Shown here piece by piece: positions 1 to 5,666 of a DNA stretch of 7,715 bases. The notes beneath the pieces are model-generated. The model saw nothing but the letters and a program-made list of their open reading frames with translations. It was not told the DNA's origin and made no database searches. Origin of the DNA: DATCVA01 sp036567205 (GTDB lineage Bacteria > Pseudomonadota > Gammaproteobacteria > Burkholderiales > Burkholderiaceae_B); NCBI GenBank assembly GCA_036567205.1, contig DATCVA010000322.1:1-7715 (forward strand). Reading direction: 5' to 3'. Within the stretch, counting starts at the first letter, position 1. Each line of letters begins with the position of its first letter. Position numbers and translations under genes: made by a program.

Positions 1-260
1 CCGCGCGAGCCGCTGCCATGACGCGTCAGTCGTTCTGGCTAATTGTCAAAAAATACGCCCTGGTCGCAGACATACATATACCCCTTTCACCCCACGTAGT
101 ACGCCATGCGTTTGCCACGCACTTGCTCAACCATGGTGCCGATTTGCGTGTCGTACAAATGCTGTTGGGACACGCCGACATTTCCACCACGCAGATTTAT
201 ACCCACGTCGCGCGCGAACGGCTCAAATCCCTGCATGCAAAACACCATCCACGCGCCTAA
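1..260 (+). CDS. xerD: Tyrosine recombinase XerD, C-terminal part (5' end outside window)
   Basis: This is the C-terminal catalytic end of the site-specific recombinase that, with XerC, resolves chromosome dimers at dif under FtsK control. The reading frame is open from base 3 (85 residues visible) and the true start lies upstream; the ATG at 18 is internal. Visible catalytic positions are the H-x-x-R motif (His codon 93-95, Arg codon 102-104), the His of LLGH (171-173), and the nucleophilic Tyr of the QIYTHV motif (198-200). The tail, ending in KHHPRA, closely resembles the E. coli XerD C-terminus as I remember it, which favours XerD over XerC or a phage integrase. The upstream Arg and beta-hairpin Lys of the catalytic set are outside the window. 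The ybaK-type gene follows 13 bases downstream on the same strand, so the two may be co-transcribed. Confidence 0.95.
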   Translation, partial: ARAAAMTRQSFWLIVKKYALVADIHIPLSPHVVRHAFATHLLNHGADLRVVQMLLGHADISTTQIYTHVARERLKSLHAKHHPRA

Positions 261-273
261 AGCGCCCTACTCC

Positions 274-768
274 ATGTCCAAAGCCAAACACGTCTCGGAA
301 ACCCCGGCCACTCAATTCCTGAAGCACAACAAAGTCGTTTTTAACGAGCACCCGTACGACTACGTCGATCACGGCGGCGCCCGCGAGTCGTCCCGGCAGC
401 TAGGTGCAGACCTGCATCAGGTGGCTAAAACATTGATCATGGAAGACGAAAACGCGCGCCCGCTTGTTGTCGTCATGCATGGAGACTTCGAAGTCTCCAC
501 CAAAAACCTTGCGCGCCAGATCGGTGCTAAAAAGGTCACGCCTTGCACACCCGAAACAGCTCAAAAGCACTCTGGATACCTGGTAGGCGGAACCTCGCCT
601 TTTGCCACGCGCAAGAAAATGCCCGTCTGGATCGAGGCCAGTCTTCTGGAGTTTCCAGTTATTTATTTAAATGGCGGAAGGCGAGGCTATTTGATAAGTT
701 TGCCGCCGACAACACTGGTTGATCTGCTGGGTGCAAAGGCGGTGCAAGTGGGGCTGCCAAAAACGTGA
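274..768 (+). CDS. ybaK: YbaK/ProX-family aminoacyl-tRNA deacylase (Cys-tRNA(Pro) deacylase type)
   Basis: A 164-residue cytoplasmic protein of the YbaK/EbsC family, which hydrolyses mischarged tRNA in trans; the E. coli member clears Cys-tRNA(Pro). Family marks are the Lys in the VAKTL segment (K52, aligning with the catalytic Lys of YbaK), the STKNLARQIGAKKV segment (residues 75-88), the GYLVGG-TSP motif (101-109), and the NGGRRGY segment near the C-terminus. Length fits the usual 155-165. I chose ATG 274 because the frame upstream (106-273) only overlaps xerD in another frame and has no family similarity, whereas from 274 the N-terminus aligns with family members. It lies 13 bases after the xerD stop with no terminator between, so a shared transcript is likely. 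Substrate preference (Cys, Ala or other) cannot be read from sequence alone. Confidence 0.92.
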   Translation: MSKAKHVSETPATQFLKHNKVVFNEHPYDYVDHGGARESSRQLGADLHQVAKTLIMEDENARPLVVVMHGDFEVSTKNLARQIGAKKVTPCTPETAQKHSGYLVGGTSPFATRKKMPVWIEASLLEFPVIYLNGGRRGYLISLPPTTLVDLLGAKAVQVGLPKT

Positions 769-852
769 TATTGCGGGCAGCGCGTCCGAATGCCGCATAA
801 ACGGGTAGCTTAAAAAATTACCATATATACCGCCAGAAGGACAGTCAGTAAA

Positions 853-1065
853 TTAATGCAGGCCTTGAGCGTTGTTTTCTATGGTCTTTGGCGCCGCCAA
901 TACATCGGGCTGCTCTGCAGGCAGATTCGGGCCTATGTAGAAAGGCTTGCCATCTTTCCATACCACGGCGTATTGGCCCAGACGACGCTTGCGATCAAGG
1001 GCCTTGGTAACAGATTTTTGCAGGCTTTCAAGCACCTTACGGTCTTCGTCAGCATAAAGAGTCAT
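853..1065 (-). CDS. Small protein coupled to zeta-toxin-like gene, putative antitoxin
   Basis: A 70-residue hydrophilic protein whose ATG overlaps the stop of the upstream toxin-like gene by 4 bases (ATGA at 1065-1062), which implies translational coupling. The N-terminal half is rich in charged residues and probably helical (residues 7-28, with the KALDRKRRLG segment); it is followed by a YAVVWKDGKP segment (32-41) that looks like a beta-hairpin, then a low-complexity tail. I recall similar small proteins beside compact zeta-toxin genes in proteobacteria, so an antitoxin or partner role is inferred from context. It bears no recognisable resemblance to classic Epsilon or PezA antitoxins. The order is toxin first and partner second, the reverse of many toxin-antitoxin operons. 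No clear terminator is visible in the 84 bases between its stop and the ybaK stop. Confidence 0.7.
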   Translation of the reverse strand: MTLYADEDRKVLESLQKSVTKALDRKRRLGQYAVVWKDGKPFYIGPNLPAEQPDVLAAPKTIENNAQGLH

Positions 1066-1514
1066 AGATCTGCCTTATTGTGTAAATGATGATAGATCGA
1101 TGTGTCTAGCACTTCAATGCTATCACCGCTCTGCACAAACACCGCAACCAGCGTATCACCACTGTTCAGATAACATCTTGTTCGATGCACTTTATGAGCA
1201 TAACACTGAAATAAGTTGTACAGACTACGGCCAAAACGGCGGTCCGCTAACCGCAAATAACCGCGTCCCGACAGGGTTGTTTCGAATGCGAAATCCTCAC
1301 GGGCCTGTACGCAACGCTCAATCTCCGCAAGGAATAAACGAGACGCTGCCATCCGATCTCGCTCCGGGTTCAACGGGGACAGGCCCGCGGCGATCAAATC
1401 GGCATTAACAAACTGTTGGCAACCGGCAACCTCTGGCAAGTAATCCAACGCAAACGTAGTTTTCCCCGCCCCATTGGGACCAGCAATGATCCAGCATAAA
1501 GGCTGTGGATTCAT
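1062..1514 (-). CDS. Zeta-toxin-like P-loop kinase with apparent internal deletion
   Basis: A 150-residue P-loop NTPase of the compact zeta-toxin-like family; known zeta toxins phosphorylate UDP-N-acetylglucosamine and so poison cell-wall synthesis. The Walker A motif is GPNGAGKTT (residues 12-20). It is followed by VNADLIAAGLSP (D39, the position of the substrate-activating Asp) and FAFETTLSGRG (E78). After RLAD the protein jumps at R92/R93 directly to RFGRSLYNLF. Family members I remember are near 190 residues and carry about 40-45 more here, including the beta strand and the Arg-bearing RVAERVAHGGHNIP segment thought to contact phosphate. The frame and C-terminus are intact, so this looks like an in-frame deletion and the product is probably catalytically impaired. 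The start ATG at 1514 follows a strong Shine-Dalgarno AGAGGGGG; an upstream in-frame ATG at 1571 lacks one. It overlaps the downstream partner by 4 bases. Confidence 0.75.
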   Translation of the reverse strand: MNPQPLCWIIAGPNGAGKTTFALDYLPEVAGCQQFVNADLIAAGLSPLNPERDRMAASRLFLAEIERCVQAREDFAFETTLSGRGYLRLADRRFGRSLYNLFQCYAHKVHRTRCYLNSGDTLVAVFVQSGDSIEVLDTSIYHHLHNKADL

Positions 1515-1816
1515 TCCCCCTCTTTCAGCATCATGCAAATTGCTTCTCCCAATCACTAATGCAATGTTCACACCGCAAGAAAAGGCATTTTAGGCTACTG
1601 AACCCTTCCTTGTTACTGCAGCCACACACCTCTGGTTTAAAACAACTTCCTTTGATCGCTTCTCTGCCGACACCTGCCCTTTTTTACCTCCATGGGGTCT
1701 ATGATCTTTTGCTTCCAGGTGTCTGTACATCGGTTAGCGCCATGACGGCATTTTCGCTGTCATATCTATGCGTACCGTCTATGTCGATCATCGGAGATAT
1801 ATGGATGCAGGCAATA
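1515..1816. other. Intergenic region upstream of the toxin-like operon, no convincing gene
   Basis: About 300 bases between the toxin-like gene and the tRNA terminator. It should hold the toxin operon promoter; a TAAAAT on the - strand about 80 bases above the toxin ATG is a possible -10, but no good -35 is paired with it. A - strand frame starting near ATG 1788 codes for 30 residues. The same frame, read on past two stops, continues as a Cys-rich stretch to about 1530, which might be a decayed gene or chance. I recognise no family in either strand. Confidence 0.4.
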
Positions 1817-1851
1817 AAAAACCCGCAATGCCAGTAAACATGCGGGTTTTT
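1817..1851 (-). terminator. Intrinsic terminator after tRNA-Arg (possibly bidirectional)
   Basis: A perfect 11-base inverted repeat, AAAAACCCGCA (1817-1827) and TGCGGGTTTTT (1841-1851), with a 13-base loop. Read on the - strand it gives a GC-rich stem followed by a T run, 31 bases after the CCA end of the tRNA gene, so it should end the tRNA transcript. The A/T symmetry means it could also work on the + strand. Confidence 0.85.
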
Positions 1852-1882
1852 ATACTTACATCAATTGCCTTACACCTTAATC

Positions 1883-2168
1883 TGGCGTCTCCAGCAGGAA
1901 TCGAACCTGCAATCTTCCCTTCGTACCACTACGGCTTTAACCGCCCATAAGGTTTGTGGTCTGGACTCTATCTTAACCTTAGCATTGCTGCCTTAGGCTG
2001 CGCCTGTCGAGTCTCTACACGTTCCTGCATTGCAGGCTTCGCTCGGTATTGCCTCGTGAATCGTCACAGGGGGTTCACCGACGTTAAGCGCATTCACTCT
2101 GGTTCTTTCGCTACCAGGTGCCCAAATAACTCAGGAGGGGAAAGTTATATCCATTTAACTATGGAGAC
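1883..2168 (-). tRNA. tRNA-Arg(CCU), split by a group I intron
   Basis: Decodes AGG. The 5' exon is 2168-2133 (36 nt) and the 3' exon 1921-1883 (39 nt, with encoded CCA); joined they give 75 nt. The acceptor stem is GTCTCCA (2168-2162) with TGGAGAC (1893-1887), 7 of 7 pairs, discriminator G and CCA at 1885-1883. The D-arm is GTTA (2159-2156) and TAAC (2147-2144). The anticodon stem is TTCCC (2142-2138) with GGGAA (1919-1915), and the anticodon CCT lies at 2135-2133. The variable loop is GATT. The T-arm is GCAGG, TTCGATT, CCTGC (1910-1894). Sequence and length closely match E. coli argW as I remember it. The two halves lie 211 bases apart because the intron sits directly after anticodon position 36, so automated tRNA finders may miss the gene. 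As an ANN-codon tRNA it should receive t6A at A37 after splicing. Confidence 0.93.
1922..2132 (-). ncRNA. Group I self-splicing intron (IC3-like) in the tRNA-Arg(CCU) anticodon loop
   Basis: A 211-nt intron with no protein-coding gene. It begins after the exon U at 2133 and ends in the expected terminal G (1922). P1 is CCUGAG (2135-2130) with UUUGGG (2126-2121), placing a U.G wobble at the splice site; a possible P10 joins the 3' exon AAG to UUU. P2 is CAC-CUGGU (2120-2113) with ACCAG/GUG (2103-2095), one bulged A and a GAAA tetraloop (2109-2106). P3 is UGCGCUU (2092-2086) with AGGCGCA (2005-1999). A P6-region hairpin is CCUGC/GCAGG (2036-2024). P7 is GACUC (2013-2009) with GAGUC (1968-1964). 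P8 pairs GCCU (1998-1995) with AGGU (1979-1976). P9 is ACCAC (1960-1956) with GUGGU (1929-1925). The core segments GUGUAGAGACU, CCUAAGGCA and AGUCCAG resemble the Azoarcus tRNA-Ile intron from memory, supporting subgroup IC3. Confidence 0.92.
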
Positions 2169-2178
2169 ATTGGCGGGT

Positions 2179-2187
2179 ATTTTATCA
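2179..2187 (-). promoter_or_regulatory. Extended -10 promoter element for tRNA-Arg
   Basis: On the - strand TGATAAAAT lies 10 bases upstream of the tRNA 5' end: an extended -10 (TG-N-TAAAAT) followed by a GC-rich discriminator (ACCCGCC) of the kind found at stringently controlled stable-RNA promoters. There is no good -35 at the usual spacing. It falls between the Bug-gene terminator and the tRNA, so the tRNA appears to be its own transcription unit. Confidence 0.5.
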
Positions 2188-2215
2188 GGACTACGGCAAT
2201 ACGCATTTTTGCATG

Positions 2216-2244
2216 AAAAAACCAGGGCATCGCCCCGGTTTTTT
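2216..2244 (-). terminator. Intrinsic terminator of the Bug-family gene
   Basis: On the - strand AACCGGGGC and GCCCTGGTT pair around a GAT loop (one G.U pair) and run into TTTTTT, beginning about 17 bases after the stop of the binding-protein gene. On the + strand the same stem has an A-C mismatch, so it is best oriented for the - strand. It separates that gene from the downstream tRNA. Confidence 0.85.
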
Positions 2245-2260
2245 ACTCTGCGCGGTTCGA

Positions 2261-3253
2261 TTACTCTAGGGTAATCTTGCCTTTAGCTACAACATCTTTA
2301 GCCCAGTCGTATTGCTCTTTGATTTCCTTGGCAAACTCTTCCGGTGTGTTGCCCGATGGTGCGGCGCCTTGCTTTTCGAGGGTCTCGATGACCTTAGGAT
2401 CCTTCAGGGCTACTACAGCGGCGTCGCGTAGCCGCTTAATGATTTCGGGCGAGGTGCCTTTGGGTGCCAACAGGCCATACCAGGCAGGCTGGTTAAGCTG
2501 CGGATAACCCTCTTCAGCCAAAGTAGGTACGTCTGGCAAAGTTTTCAGGCGCTCGGGCCATGCCACCGCCAGCGGACGCAAGTTGCCGGCCTGAATTTGC
2601 CCCATTGAAGATGGCAGGTTATCGAACATAGAGTCGATTTGACCGCCTACCGCATCCGTTACAGCAGGACCTGAACCTTTATATGGTACATGGATGGCGT
2701 CTGTGCCAGTTGCCTGCTTGAATGCTTCGCCAAACAAGTGCAGCACGCTGCAAGTGCCTGAACTGCCATGCGAGTACTTGCCCGGATTTTCTTTTAATAC
2801 CTTAACGAATTCTTTAAAGTTTTTGGCGGGAAACTTGGGATTGACTTCAATAACGTTAGGGACATTGGCAAAATTGGTGATCGGCATGAAATCGGTCAGC
2901 GGCTTGTAGGGCAAGTCGTTGGGACGGCAAGCCGGGTTAACCGCCAGAGTCGATACAGTAGCAATTGATAACGTATAGCCGTCGGGTTTGGCGCGCGCGG
3001 CTTCCTGAGCACCAATTGCACCGCCAGCGCCGCCTTTATTTTCAACAACCATGGTTTGGCCAAGCTCTTGTCCCATGCGCTGGGTAACGATACGGGCGAC
3101 AATATCGGTCGACCCGCCCGGAGCAAACGGCACAATTACACGAATGGGCCGAGTCGGGTAATCGGTGGCGGCCTGTGCCGAGGTGCCAAACACCGAAGCA
3201 CAACCTGCAACCGCGGCCAGAACAACAAGTTTTTTAGGCAATGCAACTATCAA
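2261..3253 (-). CDS. Bug/TctC-family tripartite tricarboxylate transporter substrate-binding protein
   Basis: A 330-residue periplasmic solute-binding protein (TctC/Bug family), usually feeding small carboxylates or related compounds to a TctAB membrane pair. After a signal peptide (residues 1-28, cleavage expected after SAQA) comes the typical mature start YPTRPIRVIVPFAPGGSTD, then the ENKGGAGG segment, the VPYKGSGPA motif, DNLPSS, and RPLAVAWPERLKTLPDVPT. NPAC near residue 85 and GTCS are features of one subgroup. The start is taken as TTG 3253 because AAGGAG (3265-3260) lies 6 bases upstream; an in-frame ATG at 3295 would add 14 residues before the Shine-Dalgarno and spoil the signal peptide. 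The signal also contains VAGC (15-18), a lipobox-like sequence, so lipid anchoring is possible. No TctA or TctB gene is visible, so it is an orphan here, as is common in Burkholderiales. Ligand unknown. Confidence 0.93.
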   Translation of the reverse strand: MIVALPKKLVVLAAVAGCASVFGTSAQAATDYPTRPIRVIVPFAPGGSTDIVARIVTQRMGQELGQTMVVENKGGAGGAIGAQEAARAKPDGYTLSIATVSTLAVNPACRPNDLPYKPLTDFMPITNFANVPNVIEVNPKFPAKNFKEFVKVLKENPGKYSHGSSGTCSVLHLFGEAFKQATGTDAIHVPYKGSGPAVTDAVGGQIDSMFDNLPSSMGQIQAGNLRPLAVAWPERLKTLPDVPTLAEEGYPQLNQPAWYGLLAPKGTSPEIIKRLRDAAVVALKDPKVIETLEKQGAAPSGNTPEEFAKEIKEQYDWAKDVVAKGKITLE

Positions 3254-3767
3254 GCTTATCTCCTTAAGATAGATGTAATTATCAAGTGACGCCAACAGTA
3301 TTTTCTTATCAGCATCCCTAATTTACGATGCAACAATAGCAGCAATCAACACCCATCGTCACCCTCGTTAACGCATAAAAACAATAAATTATTAAGAAAT
3401 ATTCGCCCGGGCCGCAGGCTTTCACGCGCTACACTTGCCGCAATCCAATTATTCCGTTTCCCAATCAATTTTGAACACAAAGCTGAAGCCGCCCGCAATA
3501 CATGCGTACAGCAAGCGAAGCTGGCAACGTTACGGTTGATTTGGAAATGGAATTACATTGCTACGCCCCTGGAAGATGCCAACCGGCAATAAAAACTGTT
3601 GTTATTTAGCGCGTTTCCGTTAACACTTTACGCCCCTGTTTGGGTTGCCGGACCCATTAATGATCGTAAGGTTGGGTGCCATAGCGATACTGCCAAAAAA
3701 CGGCTGCCAGGGCCGTCTATTATTTTTTGAGATAATGTCCGGCACGAAAAAACCGCGGGTCCTTAAC
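3254..3767. other. Divergent intergenic region between the Bug gene and tsaE
   Basis: About 510 bases with no supportable gene on either strand. Two weak overlapping sigma70-like candidates face the Bug gene: TTGATT (3349-3344), 18 bases, TAAATT (3325-3320); and TTGCAT (3333-3328), 17 bases, GATAAG (3310-3305). Toward tsaE there is a short hairpin ACGGC/GCCGT (3700-3716) followed by a T-rich run, possibly a weak terminator or leader hairpin. In related genomes as I remember them queG is often divergent from tsaE here; I see no remnant of it. Confidence 0.4.
3305..3349 (-). promoter_or_regulatory. Candidate promoter(s) for the Bug-family gene
   Basis: Two overlapping hexamer pairs on the - strand, TTGATT-18-TAAATT and TTGCAT-17-GATAAG, sit 50-100 bases upstream of the TTG start. 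Each matches consensus in only 3-4 of 6 positions per box, so neither is secure. Confidence 0.25.
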
Positions 3768-4322
3768 ATGAACGAAGAACAATACTTAACGACAGTTGAT
3801 ATATATTTAGCCGACGAAGAAGAAACATCAGCACTGGCACGGCAGTTGGCGCCCATGCTTTGCGGTACCCATCCTGCGATTCCACCAGCGGAACGAGGCG
3901 GCCGTATCCATCTGCTTGGAGACCTGGGCGCGGGAAAAACCAGCTTTACCCGAGCGTTGCTACGGGAGGCCGGAATCAGCGGTCGAATTAAAAGTCCAAG
4001 CTACGCTTTACTTGAAACCTATAAACTTTCTAACTTATACTTCTATCATCTTGATTTTTATAGATTTAGCGATCCTCGAGAATGGATAGATGCTGGGTTT
4101 CGAGATATTTTGAAAAAAGAGGCAGTAGTTTTAATCGAATGGCCGGAGCGGGCAGGGTCTTTATTACCCCCGCCCGACCTTGAAATAAGCCTTGCTTACG
4201 CGGACCCCGGACGACAAGCACGCCTTACTGCCCATAGCAACAAAGGAAAATTATGGCTGACAACTCTTGCGCTCCCTTTGCAGGGATGTCCTCCCAAGGA
4301 TTCACCCGGCGACGTCTCGTAG
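3768..4322 (+). CDS. tsaE: TsaE (YjeE), ATPase of the tRNA t6A synthesis complex
   Basis: A 184-residue P-loop ATPase that acts with TsaB and TsaD in forming N6-threonylcarbamoyladenosine at A37 of tRNAs reading ANN codons. The Walker A motif is GDLGAGKTS (residues 51-59, K57/T58). The SPSYALLETY segment (76-85), HLDFYRF (94-100) and LIEWPER (122-128, E124/W125) are the usual family blocks. Start choice is uncertain: ATG 3768 has only a weak GGGT upstream, and an in-frame ATG at 3735 would add 11 residues; 3768 gives a length nearer the family. The C-terminal 23 residues are read in a different frame from the amiC start, a 70-base overlap that makes this TsaE slightly long. The middle (about 4015-4080) is noticeably AT-rich compared with its flanks. 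It probably shares a transcript with amiC. Confidence 0.94.
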   Translation: MNEEQYLTTVDIYLADEEETSALARQLAPMLCGTHPAIPPAERGGRIHLLGDLGAGKTSFTRALLREAGISGRIKSPSYALLETYKLSNLYFYHLDFYRFSDPREWIDAGFRDILKKEAVVLIEWPERAGSLLPPPDLEISLAYADPGRQARLTAHSNKGKLWLTTLALPLQGCPPKDSPGDVS

Positions 4323-5611
4323 CGGCGGCCACTACCCTATTTACCCTCCCTGTCATTCCACGCTTAGCCACTGCCGGCACTATTCTGGCGGTTCGAACCT
4401 GGCCGGCTGACGAATATACGCGTGTTACCCTTGAGCTCGACAGCGAGCTCAAGGCTGAACATTTCACGCTTGAAAACCCCAATCGCCTGGTTGTCGACAT
4501 TGAAGGGCTGTCAATGAGCAGCGCCATTAACGATCTGGTTTCCAAGGTGCGGCCCAACGATCCGTATATTGCTTCCGTCCGTGTCGCACAGAACCGTCCC
4601 GACGTCCTTCGCCTGGTACTTGATCTGAAACAAGCAATCGCTCCTCAGGTTTTTACCTTAAAACCTATCGGCGAATACAAATACCGTCTGGTACTGGATC
4701 TGTATCCAAAAATTGCCCAGGACCCCTTGTTGGCCATTGCCAACAGCAGCGACGACGTAGATCCCTTGGCCGAGGTTCTGGAGAACCTGGCGCAAAACTC
4801 GCCCGACGAAGCCCCGATTCCGTCCGTTCAGGGCCAAAAGCTGCCCCCGATTGCTAAAAAGCCCAAAACAACGCCTCCGCCGCCTGTGGCCAGCGTTCCC
4901 CGGGATAACCGCCCAATTCTCGTTGCTCTGGACCCGGGCCATGGGGGCGAAGACCCCGGAGCCATCGGACGTGCCGGAACCCGTGAGAAGGACATTGTTT
5001 TACATATTGCCCGCCGCCTGAAAAAACTGATTGATGCTCAGCCCAATATGCGGGCCTATCTCACACGCGACAACGATTATTTTGTGCCTTTGCATGTCAG
5101 GGTTCAAAAGGCACGCCGCGTGAAAGCGGATTTATTTATTTCAATCCATGCCGATGCCTGGATTAAACCAAGCGCACGGGGCTCATCCGTGTTTGCCTTG
5201 TCCCAAAACGGGGCGACCAGCTCGGCCGCTCGCTGGATGGCCAAGCGTGAAAACGATGCCGACTTGATCGGCGGCGTTAATCTGGGGTCGCATGACAAGC
5301 AAATCGCAAAAGTGCTGCTTGATCTGTCCACCGCGGCACAAATCAACGACTCCATGCGTGTAGGCGGACGTATCCTTAGCGAAATCGGAAAAATCAGCCG
5401 CTTGCATAAACGCAATGTCGAACGCGCCGGTTTCGCCGTTCTTAAAGCGCCCGACATCCCATCCATCCTGGTCGAAACCGCCTTTATCAGCAACCCGGAA
5501 GAAGAGCGTTTATTACGCAGCCCCGCCCATCAGGACCGTATTGCCCAGGCCATGTTAAGCGGCATTAACAACTATTTTGCGGCAAGTCCGGCATTAGCCC
5601 GCCGCAGCTGA
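4253..5611 (+). CDS. amiC: N-acetylmuramoyl-L-alanine amidase, AmiC type (AMIN + Amidase_3)
   Basis: A 452-residue periplasmic zinc amidase that cuts the amide bond between muramic acid and the stem peptide, splitting septal murein during cell separation. The N-terminus carries a twin-arginine-type signal (T-R19-R20-R-L, then a hydrophobic stretch to about residue 42). An AMIN domain (about 45-152), which targets amidases to the septum, is followed by a Pro-rich linker (about 180-222, with a PPPP run). The Amidase_3 domain has LDPGHGG (H230), E245, SIHADA (H299) and LVETAF (E408), the expected zinc ligands and catalytic Glu. The start at 4253 is favoured by AAAGGA 6 bases upstream, even though it lies inside tsaE; an in-frame ATG at 4286 keeps the Tat motif but has a poorer ribosome site. 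It is likely activated by an EnvC/NlpD-type LytM protein encoded elsewhere. Confidence 0.95.
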   Translation: MADNSCAPFAGMSSQGFTRRRLVAAATTLFTLPVIPRLATAGTILAVRTWPADEYTRVTLELDSELKAEHFTLENPNRLVVDIEGLSMSSAINDLVSKVRPNDPYIASVRVAQNRPDVLRLVLDLKQAIAPQVFTLKPIGEYKYRLVLDLYPKIAQDPLLAIANSSDDVDPLAEVLENLAQNSPDEAPIPSVQGQKLPPIAKKPKTTPPPPVASVPRDNRPILVALDPGHGGEDPGAIGRAGTREKDIVLHIARRLKKLIDAQPNMRAYLTRDNDYFVPLHVRVQKARRVKADLFISIHADAWIKPSARGSSVFALSQNGATSSAARWMAKRENDADLIGGVNLGSHDKQIAKVLLDLSTAAQINDSMRVGGRILSEIGKISRLHKRNVERAGFAVLKAPDIPSILVETAFISNPEEERLLRSPAHQDRIAQAMLSGINNYFAASPALARRS

Positions 5612-5633
5612 CATTGATCGCCGGCCGGACAAA

Positions 5634-5662
5634 GCCGCGCCATAACTATGCACAAGCGCGGC
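5634..5662. repeat. Inverted repeat between convergent amiC and dedA genes
   Basis: GCCGCGC (5634-5640) and GCGCGGC (5656-5662) are perfect complements around a 15-base loop, 22 bases after the amiC stop. No T run follows on either strand, so it is at most part of a termination region together with the adjacent repeat. Confidence 0.55.
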
Positions 5663-5666
5663 ATAA

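Noticed and set aside
106..273. Long N-terminal extension of the ybaK reading frame
   Set aside because: It lies inside xerD in another frame and shows no family similarity; the YbaK fold begins at ATG 274.
1530..1800. Possible decayed Cys-rich gene on the - strand, read through two stops
   Set aside because: The frame is interrupted twice, has no ribosome site, and matches no family I recognise; kept only as a note in the intergenic entry.
1505..1837. Open frame of 110 codons on the + strand
   Set aside because: It begins inside the toxin-like gene, ends in the tRNA terminator and looks like no known protein.
1954..2274. Open frame of 106 codons on the + strand
   Set aside because: It runs antisense through the tRNA, intron and Bug terminator; the RNA structures explain the sequence.
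3700..3729. Hairpin ACGGC/GCCGT followed by a T-rich stretch upstream of tsaE
   Set aside because: The stem is only 5 bp with a 7-base loop and the T run is delayed by several bases; too weak to call a terminator.
3620..3856. Open frame of 78 codons on the - strand across the tsaE start
   Set aside because: It is antisense to tsaE with no ribosome site and no resemblance to queG or another family.
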